Assembly (NCBI GenBank): GCA_002706095.1
Contig: PAJP01000021.1
Span: 186,001-250,000, forward strand
From: Methylophaga sp.
GTDB lineage: Bacteria > Pseudomonadota > Gammaproteobacteria > Nitrosococcales > Methylophagaceae
DNA length: 64,000 bases
Reading direction: 5' to 3'
Shown one piece after another: positions 1 to 8,978 of the stretch. Position 1 is the first letter of the stretch; the number at the start of each line of letters is the position of its first letter. The notes under the pieces are model-generated. The model saw only the letters and a list, made by a program, of their open reading frames with translations. It ran no database searches and had not been told where the DNA came from. Position numbers and translations under genes: made by a program.

Positions 1-209
1 GAACGATGCTTTCTGTCCCAGAGTTTTTGTAATAAAGGCACAACAAACGCTGCGGTCTTGCCTGTCCCTGTGGCCGCACAGGCCAATACGTCCTGACCGG
101 CTAAAATAAGCGGGATCGTTTCTTCTTGAATTGGCGTAGGAGTGGTGTAGCCGTGAGCAGCGATAGCGCTCAACAGGCTGTCTTCTAACATGAGATCTTC
201 AAATGACAT
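1..209 (-). CDS. DEAD-box ATP-dependent RNA helicase, N-terminal part (truncated by window edge)
   Basis: The first 69 residues are visible and the gene runs off the left edge. They contain the Q motif (GYTTPTPIQ) and Walker A motif I (CAATGTGKT), the standard start of the RecA-like core of DEAD-box RNA helicases, which unwind structured RNA or RNP with ATP. The spacing and wording resemble the SrmB/RhlE branch (ribosome assembly, RNA decay), but the subgroup cannot be fixed without the C-terminal part. The start codon directly follows the stop codon of the upstream minus-strand gene, so the two may be co-transcribed. Confidence 0.9.
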   Translation of the reverse strand, partial: MSFEDLMLEDSLLSAIAAHGYTTPTPIQEETIPLILAGQDVLACAATGTGKTAAFVVPLLQKLWDRKHR

Positions 210-1079
210 TTAGCGGTGTATCCGGAATGCAGTGATGACGTTATCCATCATCATTGGAACAATAACAAGGTCTTTCTCAGGCATGACTGTATGGTCAGCA
301 CTACCTGGATTAAATTCAATCAAAGTTTCACTTCTTCCTTCAGGTGTGATTTTTAATAATCGGCCTTTCATCCAATCGGTGACCAGGTAATTCCCCTGAC
401 CATCTGCTTCGATGCCATCCAGATTACCCACGGGCGATTGGTCACCCAGGCTTTTCATCTGCTGTGTAATCAGATCAATGATTTTTAAATGTCCCGGCGT
501 CTCGGTTTCAAATCCTTTGGTCATATTGCCCCAGCTGGCGACAATCAGATTATTATGCTCAACCAAAAGACCATTGGGGGATTCTAGAGCAGGGTCATCC
601 ATCCAGACATTAAATTCATCACCAGACAAGCGATAGATGCGGTTTGTCATCATGTCGCTGACGTAAACATGTCCCTGTTTATCAATGGCCACATCATTCA
701 GAAATTGGGCATTCTCCGCGGGGTAACGCTTGATGATGCGTTGTTCAGCAATATCAATGACCACCAGTTCATCAATATCAGAAACATAGAGATGGTTACC
801 ACTGAGTGCCAATCCTTTTGGGGCATTGAGGCCATCCAGCCAATGCAGTTTTTCAATCTCACCTTTGACTGACAATTGGCTAATAAAGCCATTACCATCT
901 GCATCTAGGGGATTGCCATTAACATTCGAGACATATAAATGTTTTGTGATGGGATCATAGATAACAGACTCAGGTGTTTTAAGTTCTGCCGGGCTGCTCC
1001 ATACAGGTGACAGCACTGTGTTAGCACAGACCTGTACTGACATTAATAAGCCGGTCAGCAATAGCGTTAACCGTTTCAT
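210..1079 (-). CDS. SMP-30/gluconolactonase-like beta-propeller, exported
   Basis: About 289 residues. It begins with a typical signal peptide (MKRLTLLLTGLL...VCA) and continues as a six-bladed propeller-like protein with recurring blade phrases (LYVSNVNG, LYVSDIDE, VYVSDMMTNRIY, YLVTDWMKGRLL). These match the SMP-30/NHL-like superfamily, whose members are lactonases or sugar-acid binding enzymes; the substrate here is unknown. An open frame extends 13 codons upstream, but the GGAG Shine-Dalgarno sequence lies 6 nt before the second of two adjacent ATGs and fits the signal peptide, so I start there. Periplasmic location is inferred from the signal sequence. Confidence 0.75.
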   Translation of the reverse strand: MKRLTLLLTGLLMSVQVCANTVLSPVWSSPAELKTPESVIYDPITKHLYVSNVNGNPLDADGNGFISQLSVKGEIEKLHWLDGLNAPKGLALSGNHLYVSDIDELVVIDIAEQRIIKRYPAENAQFLNDVAIDKQGHVYVSDMMTNRIYRLSGDEFNVWMDDPALESPNGLLVEHNNLIVASWGNMTKGFETETPGHLKIIDLITQQMKSLGDQSPVGNLDGIEADGQGNYLVTDWMKGRLLKITPEGRSETLIEFNPGSADHTVMPEKDLVIVPMMMDNVITAFRIHR

Positions 1080-1133
1080 CATCTTCTCCAATAACAATCT
1101 GAGTGCATAATAACAGGCCAAGCTCTATCCCGC

Positions 1134-2003
1134 TCAAGCGTTTAGAACCAGTAAGCTGCCTGCCACCATTACCAGACAAGCTGATAAGCGTCGCCAGAGA
1201 TGTTCTTCATTAAAAATGCGGTAGCCAAGGAATACCTGTAGCACCATACTTAGTTGAAATAATGCCAGAGAATAAGCGACCAAAAGCTGTGAAAATACCA
1301 GCATAGTCATGTATTGCATCAGAAAGATCAGACAGCCCAGATAAACAAAAGGGCGGATGTTATGTCGCGCTTTTGCGATATTGGTGGTGATATCTTTTTT
1401 GATAAAAAGCCATTGAGTTAAGGCTGCCAACGGCAAACCCAATAAACACCAGAACACGGTTGTGGCTAAGGCTCCACCTTCTATCACTGCTGTTTTCAGC
1501 GGTAGAGTGCCGATAGAAAAAAGCAAAATCGATAAAAACCGGTATTGAACGCCTTTGTCTTTGAACAAGGTCAACATGCGGCTTTGCGAAGTCGTTTTGG
1601 GCGGAAATAAAAAATAGCTCCCCACCACAATGACCGCGACACCAAAAAAGCCTTGAAGGCTGGGGATTTCTCCAATAAATATCATTGCCAGTATCATGGA
1701 GATAACGACTTTGTAGGCATTCAAAGGCCCAAACACAGATAGATCTGTTTTTGATAAAGACATGACCAGGTAGACCGTACCCGCCATATCCAATAAGGCG
1801 GCAAAGAAAATATTTATCCAAAAATTGCTTGTCAGTGTAAACAGGTCAAGCAAAGAAAGTAGTGGCAGACAGATAACGGCTAGAACAAGATAAGAACTAA
1901 AAACAATAAACAGTGAGTCAAAGCCACGGTGAGTCAGTTGCTTTTGAAAAACATTAGAGAATGCCGAGAACAGTAACCTGCTCAGCACAACGAGGATTTC
2001 CAT
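1134..2003 (-). CDS. EamA/DMT-superfamily transporter
   Basis: A 289-residue, very hydrophobic protein with about ten predicted membrane spans in two homologous halves, the layout of EamA (drug/metabolite transporter) proteins. The end of the first half reads SLSKTDLSVFGPLNAYKVVI and GEIPSLQGFFGVAVIVVGSY, a typical EamA signature (P-L-x-x-Y-K, then GE-x-P-x-x-x-Q). Members export amino acids, purines or other metabolites; the substrate cannot be read here. It starts 2 nt after the stop of the DUF411 gene and is the last tightly linked gene of the minus-strand run starting at the TRAP-type binding protein. Confidence 0.8.
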   Translation of the reverse strand: MEILVVLSRLLFSAFSNVFQKQLTHRGFDSLFIVFSSYLVLAVICLPLLSLLDLFTLTSNFWINIFFAALLDMAGTVYLVMSLSKTDLSVFGPLNAYKVVISMILAMIFIGEIPSLQGFFGVAVIVVGSYFLFPPKTTSQSRMLTLFKDKGVQYRFLSILLFSIGTLPLKTAVIEGGALATTVFWCLLGLPLAALTQWLFIKKDITTNIAKARHNIRPFVYLGCLIFLMQYMTMLVFSQLLVAYSLALFQLSMVLQVFLGYRIFNEEHLWRRLSACLVMVAGSLLVLNA

Positions 2004-2005
2004 GG

Positions 2006-2515
2006 TTATTCCTCAGTTGTGCTGGCCTGGTAATGCTGATTTTCATCAAGCTGATAGGTAGTAAAAATGCTGTATTGTTGGTTTGGGGTAAACTCAATAA
2101 CGGCAAAATTATCTTTGCGGGGGCCCATTTCCATGCCGGGCGTACCTACTGGCATTTGAGGAACAGCGAGCCCGGTGATAGTGGGTTTTTGTGTCAGTAA
2201 ACGCATGATATCAGCAGCTGGTACGTGCCCTTCGATAACATAACCTTCGATCACGGCCGTGTGACAAGAGTGCATAGCATGAGGGACGCCTAACTTTTCT
2301 TTAACGGCATCAAGATTGTGTGTTAATTGATCGGTGACATTGAATCCGTGATGCTCAAGGTGACTGATCCACTTATGACAACACTGACAATTCGGGTTAC
2401 GGTAAACCTTGATATCAACTGGTTTATCTAAATTGATAGTTGATTCAGACCACTCTGAGTCTGCATAAGCAGTTGTATTCAACAAACAGATCAGTAAAAA
2501 AAGAAGCGTTTTCAT
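2006..2515 (-). CDS. DUF411 family metal-binding protein, periplasmic
   Basis: A 169-residue protein with a signal peptide (about residues 1-18) and the DUF411 hallmarks: YRNPNCQCCHKW with a CxCC cluster, MHSCHTAVIEGYVIEGHVP, and GLAVPQMPVGTPGME. DUF411 proteins occur beside copper and silver resistance genes and are believed to bind copper; the Cys, His and Met residues here are consistent with that. Its ATG directly follows the stop codon of the 83-aa gene, and the EamA gene begins 2 nt after its own stop, so it sits inside a compact operon. No copper ATPase or oxidase is nearby, so the role is inferred from the family only. Confidence 0.88.
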   Translation of the reverse strand: MKTLLFLLICLLNTTAYADSEWSESTINLDKPVDIKVYRNPNCQCCHKWISHLEHHGFNVTDQLTHNLDAVKEKLGVPHAMHSCHTAVIEGYVIEGHVPAADIMRLLTQKPTITGLAVPQMPVGTPGMEMGPRKDNFAVIEFTPNQQYSIFTTYQLDENQHYQASTTEE

Positions 2516-2767
2516 TTATAAATATTCAACATAGATTTCAGTATCGTGACTGCTTTTTTCAACCTGGCTCAAAGCATTGATGACCGATCTTTCATTAGTT
2601 GGGTCAGCCTGTTCGCTGAGAAAAAAACAGTCGCAGCCATATTCGACTAACTTGGCATAATCATTAGTGTTTTTTAGATCTGGATTCAACCAGACCGTCG
2701 CTTGCTCTGCCTGTATATCTGGAGCCGCTTCAGCTAAACCATCGGCTGTAAAAATCAAGAAAATCAT
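2516..2767 (-). CDS. Small unknown protein (83 aa) inside TRAP-DUF411 operon
   Basis: I do not recognise this 83-residue protein. It begins MIFLIFTADGL, has a CDC motif (GCDCFFLSE) near residue 44, and is acidic, without a clear signal peptide or membrane span. Its ATG overlaps the TGA of the upstream TRAP-type gene (ATGA) and its stop abuts the ATG of the DUF411 gene. Such perfect packing argues for a real, translationally coupled gene rather than chance. The paired cysteines and the DUF411 neighbour could suggest metal handling, but that is speculation. Confidence 0.6.
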   Translation of the reverse strand: MIFLIFTADGLAEAAPDIQAEQATVWLNPDLKNTNDYAKLVEYGCDCFFLSEQADPTNERSVINALSQVEKSSHDTEIYVEYL

Positions 2768-3873
2768 TGGGCCGGTTCAAGGTTTAAGTATGTTCGTTCA
2801 GATATTTGAGACCAATCGGCATCCTTTTGCCGGAATGCCTGATATGCATTGAAGACACGTTTAAATTTCGGATTCTTCTCGGCTTCTTCGACTAAAGTTT
2901 CATCTGACAGGGTTTTTAAACGTTGCAACACATCATCTGGGAAGGGCGCTATAGTAATGTCATCACGTGCTTTCAGAATTTGTAATGCCTCAGCGTTTTT
3001 ATGCTCCATCTCTGCCAGCATGGCCAGGTTTTCTGCTTGAGCTGCATTCGCGACGATAGCTTGCAGATCAGGTGGTAGGCTGTTCCATGCACGCTCATTC
3101 ACCGTTAACTCCAGGACGGTGCCAGGTTCATGCCAACCTGGATAGTAATAATGCTCTGCAGCGCGATACAGACCTAAGCGCTCGTCATGATATGGCCCAA
3201 TCCATTCAGTCGCATCAATCGTATTGCGTTCAAGCGCACTATAGACTTCACTGCCGGCCAATAAAACAGGGTTACCACCGGCTTTGGCTAATACCTTGCC
3301 ACCTAAGCCTGGAATACGCATTTTTAATCCCTGCAGATCATCAACAGAATTGATTTCTTTATTAAACCAGCCGCCCATTTGGACACCAGTGTTACCCAGC
3401 GGGAAAGGGATAACATGGAATGGCTTATAGACTTCACGCCATAATTCGAGGCCGCCACCATCGTATAACCATGAGTTCATACCTAATGCTGTCATGCCAA
3501 AGGGGACGGTGGAAAAGAATTGCGCTTCAGGGACTTTACCGGCCCAGTAATAGGCACTGCCGTGCCCCATTTCTACCGTGCCCTGTGATACGGCTTCAAA
3601 CACCTGTAAAGCAGGGATGAGTTCACCGCCGGCATAGACTTTAATTTCCAGTCGTCCATTAGACATGGACTTGATATTGGCAGCAAAACGTTCAGCACCT
3701 TCCTGTAATACAGGGAAACCGGGCGGCCAGGTTGTGACCATCTTCCATCGGTAACTCTTTTTATAGTCTGTATTATCAGTGACAGATTGTGATTGCTCAC
3801 TTTGTCCACATGAGGCCAGCATGAAAGTCATTAGACCCACAATGACAGAACGTGAAAAACAAGATGCCAACAT
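2764..3873 (-). CDS. TRAP-type transporter substrate-binding protein (DctP/TakP-like), lipoprotein
   Basis: A 369-residue binding protein. After an N-terminal hydrophobic stretch there is a lipobox (MLASC, Cys22), so it is probably lipid-anchored. The mature part has the DctP-family phrases WKMVTTWPPGFP, GRLEIKVYAGGEL, VPFGMTALGMNSWL, SVDDLQGLKMRIPG and the helix ending NTIDATEWIGPYHD, closest in feel to the TakP group binding 2-oxo acids. TRAP systems need DctQ and DctM membrane subunits; neither lies in this window. The start 16 nt after uvrD has an AGGGA ribosome site. The substrate is unknown; the family call is firm. Confidence 0.9.
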   Translation of the reverse strand: MLASCFSRSVIVGLMTFMLASCGQSEQSQSVTDNTDYKKSYRWKMVTTWPPGFPVLQEGAERFAANIKSMSNGRLEIKVYAGGELIPALQVFEAVSQGTVEMGHGSAYYWAGKVPEAQFFSTVPFGMTALGMNSWLYDGGGLELWREVYKPFHVIPFPLGNTGVQMGGWFNKEINSVDDLQGLKMRIPGLGGKVLAKAGGNPVLLAGSEVYSALERNTIDATEWIGPYHDERLGLYRAAEHYYYPGWHEPGTVLELTVNERAWNSLPPDLQAIVANAAQAENLAMLAEMEHKNAEALQILKARDDITIAPFPDDVLQRLKTLSDETLVEEAEKNPKFKRVFNAYQAFRQKDADWSQISERTYLNLEPAQ

Positions 3874-3889
3874 AGATGTATGTCCCTAA

Positions 3890-6058
3890 TTAAAGTATGT
3901 CTAATTTAGCATAAGCCAGTACTAACCACTTACTACCAGCATGTTTGAAGTTGACTTGCACTCGCGCATTTTTGCCTGAACCTTCGGTATCAACCACGAT
4001 TCCCGGGCCAAACTTTTGATGATGCACCTGCTGTCCGGTTTTGATGCCTGTTTCGTTCATTGTCTGCGTGTCTCGACCACGAACACCATTCAGGCTGGGA
4101 GAGATATGGTTTTTGCGAGCACGAACTTCTTCTGTACACTCGGCCGGAAGTTCACTCAGAAAACGTGACGGGCGTTGAATCATTTCTTGCCCATAGAGAA
4201 AGCGCGATTCTGTGTACATCAGATAGAGGGTTTTTCTCGCGCGTGTCATGCCGACATAACAAAGCCGTCTCTCTTCGGCAAGGCGGACAGGATCATCACT
4301 GGACTTTTGTCCGGGGAACAGACCTTCTTCCATGCCCACCATAAAGACGATTGGAAATTCGAGACCTTTGGCGGAATGTAATGTCATTAATTGCACGCAA
4401 TCTTCCCAGCGGTCAGCCTGATTCTCACCGGCTTCGAGTGCAGCATGGGCAAGAAATGCATCCAGATCCGACATGTCTTCTGCTTCTTCAGGTTTGTGAA
4501 ACTGTTTGGTCGCTGAGATTAATTCGTCCAGGTTATCAATCCGACCTTGCCCTTTTTCGGTCTTATCTTTGGCAAAGTGGGCTTTTAGGCCACTTTCATC
4601 AATGACTAACTGTGTCAGTTCATTTAAGCCCATCACGGTGTCTTGTTCAGGAGTCAGTGAATCAATCAGTGTGATAAAACCCGCTAGCGCATTACCTGCT
4701 CGTGCCGCAAAGGCTTTAGCATCGAGCATCTCTATGGCACTATGCCACATTGAAATACCGCGTTCACGAGCATATTGGCGTACTTGTGTGAGAGTGGCAG
4801 CGCCGATACCGCGCGTAGGTGTGTTGACGATACGTTCAAAAGCGGCGTCATCGAGACGGTTTGACACCAGACGCAAATAAGACAGAACGTCTTTTATTTC
4901 AGCCCGCTCAAAAAAGCGTAAGCCACCATAAACCCGATAGGGCATAGCGGCTTGTAATAAGGCTTCCTCAATGACCCGTGATTGCGCATTCGAACGATAG
5001 AGCACGGCAGCATCACTTCTTTTCCCACCGTTTTCTACCCATTTACGGATTTGCTCGACAAGGTATGAGGCTTCGTCACGTTCGTTGTAGGCGTTATAAA
5101 TCTGGATGGGATCGCCATCATCATCCTCTGTCCATAATTCTTTGCCTAAGCGTTCACTATTATTGGCAATAACCGCATTAGCTGCTTTGAGAATATTGCC
5201 AGTAGAACGATAGTTTTGTTCTAGACGGATGGTGCTGGCACCCTGATAGTCGGTGTCGAACTGTTGAATATTTTCTATACGTGCACCACGCCAGCCATAG
5301 ATAGACTGATCATCATCCCCCACGATAAACAGGTGTCCGCTAGTTCCGGCGAGTAATCTAAGCCAAGCGTATTGCAAGGTATTAGTATCCTGAAACTCGT
5401 CGACTAAAATTTGTTTAAACCGCTGCTGATAGTGCGCCAGAATATCGGGGCGTTTTAACCAGAGCTCATGGCTTCTTAATAAAATTTCACCGAAATCGAT
5501 GACCCCAGCTCGTTGACAAGCTTGTTCATAGGCAAGGTAAATGGCCAGCATATTTTTTGAATAAGGGTCATGACCTGCCTGAATATCTTTGGCACGCAGG
5601 CCTTCATCTTTTTGTGCATTGATGTACCACTGGGCCTGTTTAGGTGGCCATTGAGCTTCATCCAGTTCCATCGCGCGGATGATGCGTTTCAGCATCCGAA
5701 GTTGATCATCGCTATCCAGAATCTGGAAATTTTGAGGCAGGTCGGCTTCTTTCCAATGTGAGCGCAATAGGCGGTGAGCTAAGCCATGAAAGGTCCCTAC
5801 CCACATGCCGCCTGGTGGATAACCCAGAATCTCTTCAATACGACCACGCATTTCTGCAGCCGCTTTATTGGTGAAGGTCACAGCTAAAATATTACCCGCT
5901 GAAAAACCTTCTGCTTGTATCAGCCAGGCTATTCGGTGGACTAATACCCGTGTTTTTCCACTACCGGCTCCCGCCAGAATCCTGGCGTGGCCTAGAGGTG
6001 CAGCAACTGCTTCACGCTGTGGTTTGTTTAGATCGTTTAAAAGCTCTGAGACATCCAT
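3890..6058 (-). CDS. uvrD: DNA helicase II UvrD
   Basis: A 722-residue superfamily 1A helicase that unwinds DNA 3'-5' in nucleotide excision repair, mismatch repair and RecA filament removal. The motifs appear in order: I (AGAGSGKT, 29-36), II (VDEFQDTN), III (GDDDQSIYGWRGA), IV (QNYRS), V (TLHSAKGLEF) and VI (YVGMTRAR). The C-terminus carries the UvrD/PcrA Tudor-like segment (QQVHHQKFGPGIV...), which separates it from Rep. Length is typical. It is read leftward and the TRAP-type binding protein follows after 16 nt, perhaps on one transcript. Confidence 0.97.
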   Translation of the reverse strand: MDVSELLNDLNKPQREAVAAPLGHARILAGAGSGKTRVLVHRIAWLIQAEGFSAGNILAVTFTNKAAAEMRGRIEEILGYPPGGMWVGTFHGLAHRLLRSHWKEADLPQNFQILDSDDQLRMLKRIIRAMELDEAQWPPKQAQWYINAQKDEGLRAKDIQAGHDPYSKNMLAIYLAYEQACQRAGVIDFGEILLRSHELWLKRPDILAHYQQRFKQILVDEFQDTNTLQYAWLRLLAGTSGHLFIVGDDDQSIYGWRGARIENIQQFDTDYQGASTIRLEQNYRSTGNILKAANAVIANNSERLGKELWTEDDDGDPIQIYNAYNERDEASYLVEQIRKWVENGGKRSDAAVLYRSNAQSRVIEEALLQAAMPYRVYGGLRFFERAEIKDVLSYLRLVSNRLDDAAFERIVNTPTRGIGAATLTQVRQYARERGISMWHSAIEMLDAKAFAARAGNALAGFITLIDSLTPEQDTVMGLNELTQLVIDESGLKAHFAKDKTEKGQGRIDNLDELISATKQFHKPEEAEDMSDLDAFLAHAALEAGENQADRWEDCVQLMTLHSAKGLEFPIVFMVGMEEGLFPGQKSSDDPVRLAEERRLCYVGMTRARKTLYLMYTESRFLYGQEMIQRPSRFLSELPAECTEEVRARKNHISPSLNGVRGRDTQTMNETGIKTGQQVHHQKFGPGIVVDTEGSGKNARVQVNFKHAGSKWLVLAYAKLDIL

Positions 6059-6190
6059 TTTGTGATCATATCGTTCAGAAATAAATAAACCAGCACATTA
6101 CCCGGTCTGATGGATATGAACTGGTCAATTGATGTTATGCCATATCAGTCGGGCGGGGGACTGATAGCGTATCTGCATAACGCTCATTGT

Positions 6191-6230
6191 AAAAATCAAA
6201 CTCCCCGCAACAAGAATGCTTGCGGGGAGT
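6191..6230 (-). terminator. Rho-independent terminator of trxA
   Basis: A perfect 11-bp inverted repeat (arms 6200-6210 and 6220-6230, GC-rich) with a 9-nt loop lies directly downstream of trxA. On the minus strand it is followed by a T-rich stretch (6191-6199), the layout of an intrinsic terminator for leftward transcription. Confidence 0.9.
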
Positions 6231-6239
6231 ATGTATTTT

Positions 6240-6566
6240 TTAGATGTTGCTATCTAAAAATGCAGCCAATTGTGATTTTGTTAAAGCACCTACTTTTGTG
6301 GCTTCAACTTCACCATCTTTAAACAACATTAATGTTGGGATACCACGGATACCGTAGCGTGGTGGAGTGTCCTGATTTTCGTCAATATTCAGCTTGCAAA
6401 CTTTCAACTTACCAGCGTATTCGGTCGCGATTTCATCCAATACAGGGGCGATCATTTTGCATGGACCACACCATTCAGCCCAGTAATCGACCAACACAGG
6501 CAGGTCAGACTGTAGTACTTGGCTATCAAAGTCGCCATCGGTCACGTGGGTGACGTTTTCGCTCAT
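6240..6566 (-). CDS. trxA: Thioredoxin 1
   Basis: A 108-residue thioredoxin with the WCGPCK redox site (Cys33 and Cys36) and the conserved cis-proline loop (RGIPTLMLF). It is the general cytosolic protein disulfide reductant, recycled by thioredoxin reductase. Length and sequence match TrxA of gammaproteobacteria. It is divergent from rhlB, the same pairing as in Escherichia coli, which supports both assignments. It is monocistronic: its own promoter region lies in the 98-bp gap and a strong terminator follows. Confidence 0.97.
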   Translation of the reverse strand: MSENVTHVTDGDFDSQVLQSDLPVLVDYWAEWCGPCKMIAPVLDEIATEYAGKLKVCKLNIDENQDTPPRYGIRGIPTLMLFKDGEVEATKVGALTKSQLAAFLDSNI

Positions 6567-6591
6567 GTTTTATCTCCAGTGGTATATAAAG

Positions 6592-6619
6592 TATCGTGGG
6601 TCTATACTCCCATACGATA
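6592..6619. promoter_or_regulatory. Inverted repeat in the trxA-rhlB divergent promoter region
   Basis: TATCGTGGG at 6592-6600 is mirrored by CCCATACGATA at 6609-6619, complementary except for a 2-nt bulge. It lies in the short gap between two divergent genes, where an operator or overlapping promoters are expected. The repeat itself is directly visible; any regulatory role is inference and no regulator is identified. Confidence 0.3.
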
Positions 6620-6664
6620 TAGCCTAACATTTTTTCCTATCACAAAAGGTAATGCAAGTATTCT

Positions 6665-7945
6665 ATGAGTGCACATCTAACCGAGCAGGCCTTCTCATCC
6701 TTGCCACTCCACGCTTCACTAAAAGCCGGGCTGGCAAAGGCCGGATTCGAATTCTGTACCCCGATTCAAGCTTCTGCGCTGCCATTATTACTATCAGGCC
6801 GTGATGTTGCTGGTCAGGCACAGACAGGAACGGGCAAAACCATTGCTTTTTTACTTGCTACCTTTCAATGCCTGCTTGAAAAAAAGCCTGCCGAAAATTG
6901 GGACGGAAAACAACCACGCGCACTGATTTTAGCTCCGACTCGCGAATTAGCCATTCAAATAGCGAAAGATGCAGAAAAACTTAATGCTGAATCAGGACTG
7001 CGTATTGGTATCGCACATGGAGGCAAAGATTACCAACGTCAGCGCGATATGATTACGGGGGGGCTGGATATTTTAATCGGCACGCCTGGGCGCTTGCTGG
7101 ATTATCAGAAACAACACGTGTTCAGTTTAAAATTCATTGATGTCGTTGTACTTGATGAAGCCGATCGGATGTTTGATCTGGGCTTTATTAAGGATGTCCG
7201 TTATTTCTTGCGTCGTATCCCTAAACCCGAGCAACGTTTAGGGATGTTGTTTTCAGCGACATTGAGCTACAAAGTTAGCGAATTAGCTTACGAACATATG
7301 AATAACCCAGAAAAGGTTCAGGTCGAACCTGAAAAAATGATGGGGGATCGTATTGAAGAATGGGTGTATTACCCGGCGAATGATGAAAAAATTCCTCTGC
7401 TGCTGGCATTGATTAAACGTTTGAATCCTGAACGGGGCATTATTTTTGTCAATACAAAACAAGCTGCAGATGTTGTCTGGGGATATTTGGAGGGGAATGG
7501 CTACAAGGCTTCATTATTGTCTGGTGATGTGCCCCAGAAAAAACGTGAACGCTTATTGCAACATTTCCAAGATGGCGAATTTCCCTTCCTCGTCGCCACT
7601 GATGTTGCTGCGCGAGGATTACATATTCCTGAGGTGAGTCATGTATTTAATTATGATTTACCCCAAGATGTAGAGGACTACGTTCATCGCACGGGACGGA
7701 CTGCTCGAGCAGGGGCTAGCGGTGTTGCCATCAGTTTAGCGTGTGAAGAATATGTATTTTCACTGCCAGATATTGAAGCTTATATCAAACATAAATTACC
7801 ATTAGCATCAACCTCTGATGAGCAACTCGACACACCCAAGCCACGAGTAAAAAAGGAAAAAGAAGCCTCACCACAACGAAAAAGACACGACGCGAATAAA
7901 TCATCAAAGCCACGACGCAGGCGTCCAAGGCAAGAAAAAAAGTAA
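6665..7945 (+). CDS. rhlB: ATP-dependent RNA helicase RhlB
   Basis: A 426-residue DEAD-box helicase of the RNA degradosome. It has a Q motif (CTPIQ), Walker A (AQTGTGKT, 52-59), [17 protein letters not shown] and HRTGRTAR, plus the RhlB-type opening ([13 protein letters not shown]) and insert-free core. The tail (about 385-426) is Lys/Arg-rich, as in RhlB, and probably contacts RNA. Position opposite trxA matches the enterobacterial arrangement. Whether it partners RNase E here is assumed from the family. Confidence 0.93.
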   Translation: MSAHLTEQAFSSLPLHASLKAGLAKAGFEFCTPIQASALPLLLSGRDVAGQAQTGTGKTIAFLLATFQCLLEKKPAENWDGKQPRALILAPTRELAIQIAKDAEKLNAESGLRIGIAHGGKDYQRQRDMITGGLDILIGTPGRLLDYQKQHVFSLKFIDVVVLDEADRMFDLGFIKDVRYFLRRIPKPEQRLGMLFSATLSYKVSELAYEHMNNPEKVQVEPEKMMGDRIEEWVYYPANDEKIPLLLALIKRLNPERGIIFVNTKQAADVVWGYLEGNGYKASLLSGDVPQKKRERLLQHFQDGEFPFLVATDVAARGLHIPEVSHVFNYDLPQDVEDYVHRTGRTARAGASGVAISLACEEYVFSLPDIEAYIKHKLPLASTSDEQLDTPKPRVKKEKEASPQRKRHDANKSSKPRRRRPRQEKK

Positions 7946-7951
7946 TGATAG

Positions 7952-8299
7952 ATGCAGATCAACAATAACAGACAAGCGAATTTTTACCCGCTGGTTCCTA
8001 CTGAACCACGCAATAATGCGCGTTTGCCTGTTACTTTTGATGCTGCCGCTGAATACACCGCCACCATCGTTGATAAAGAACAAGCTGATACAAGCAATGT
8101 CGTTGTGCCAGTGGTCTCTACACAAGATAGTCAGCAAGCGCAATTTGTCAGGCAGTTTATCGGCACTGAACGTGACTCATCTTCATCTGAACGACAAAAC
8201 AATCTATTACCAAAGTCTGTACAGCAATATTTATATATCAAGGACATGAATAATGACTCAAAGCCATCAGGAGGGCAGTTAGTGGATGAGATGGTTTAG
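7952..8299 (+). CDS. Hypothetical protein (115 aa)
   Basis: An unrecognised 115-residue, polar, low-complexity-leaning protein rich in Asn, Gln, Ser and Thr, without signal peptide or membrane span. It starts 6 nt after the rhlB stop and its end overlaps the start of the following lipoprotein gene by 14 nt, so it probably belongs to the same transcript. It lacks a clear Shine-Dalgarno sequence, so translation may be coupled to rhlB. The N-terminus (NFYPLVPTEPRNNAR) hints at a conserved pattern, but I can name no family. Confidence 0.55.
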   Translation: MQINNNRQANFYPLVPTEPRNNARLPVTFDAAAEYTATIVDKEQADTSNVVVPVVSTQDSQQAQFVRQFIGTERDSSSSERQNNLLPKSVQQYLYIKDMNNDSKPSGGQLVDEMV

Positions 8300-8978
8300 C
8301 GTTTTATGGCTTGTTTTTTTCATTACGGGATGTGCGACAAGCGGAAATAATAGTCAGTCAAATAACGGTGTCTCTAGACTGGCCAAGAGTGACATCGATG
8401 AAGTAATAGAACTTCATCAACAAGCAGTGATGGTGCAGTTAAAAAGATTAATGTTGAAGCTTTACAAACGTAACCCCAATCTTCGTCATGACAGGGATAT
8501 CAGAACCATCAAAGAAAGTGTAGAGCGGACATTCTCCAGAGAGGTGGATTTCATCTATCCCGAATGGGCTATTATCAAAAGACCAACCGATATAATCCGA
8601 CTCTCTCTTGATGAACGTTTTCAGGGGGATCGTGTACTTGCCTATATTGTCGGCTTAAGAAAAATGCTGATGGCATCTTATGATAACCACAGCGAATTTT
8701 TTTATCTGACCTCTATCGATCAGCAAAAACTCTATAACAGTGCTCGTAATATAGAAATTGCGGCATGGTTGTTGGCAAAGAAACGTGATCGTGACGGTAA
8801 TCTACTGATGTTGAGCGATAGCTTATCAGGCGAGATACGTAATTTAAGTTACCAACGACTGTTTGGAAAAATGATTGCTACCCAAGATAATCTTGCTCAA
8901 ATCATTGCGCAGAAGAATGGGCGTATTATTAAGACATTTGTCGTGCGAGCGGCCACGCTTGTTTTCTTACCTATTTAG
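8286..8978 (+). CDS. Putative lipoprotein of unknown function (230 aa)
   Basis: A 230-residue protein opening with a short lipoprotein signal peptide ending in ITGC (lipobox cysteine at residue 16). The mature part is predicted mostly helical, starts with a Ser/Asn-rich linker and contains the segment VDFIYPEWAIIKRP and a central VLAYIVGLRKMLM stretch. I recognise no enzymatic motif. The start overlaps the preceding hypothetical gene by 14 nt in another frame. Its end overlaps the end of the convergent DUF502 gene by 8 nt. Confidence 0.7.
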   Translation: MRWFSVLWLVFFITGCATSGNNSQSNNGVSRLAKSDIDEVIELHQQAVMVQLKRLMLKLYKRNPNLRHDRDIRTIKESVERTFSREVDFIYPEWAIIKRPTDIIRLSLDERFQGDRVLAYIVGLRKMLMASYDNHSEFFYLTSIDQQKLYNSARNIEIAAWLLAKKRDRDGNLLMLSDSLSGEIRNLSYQRLFGKMIATQDNLAQIIAQKNGRIIKTFVVRAATLVFLPI

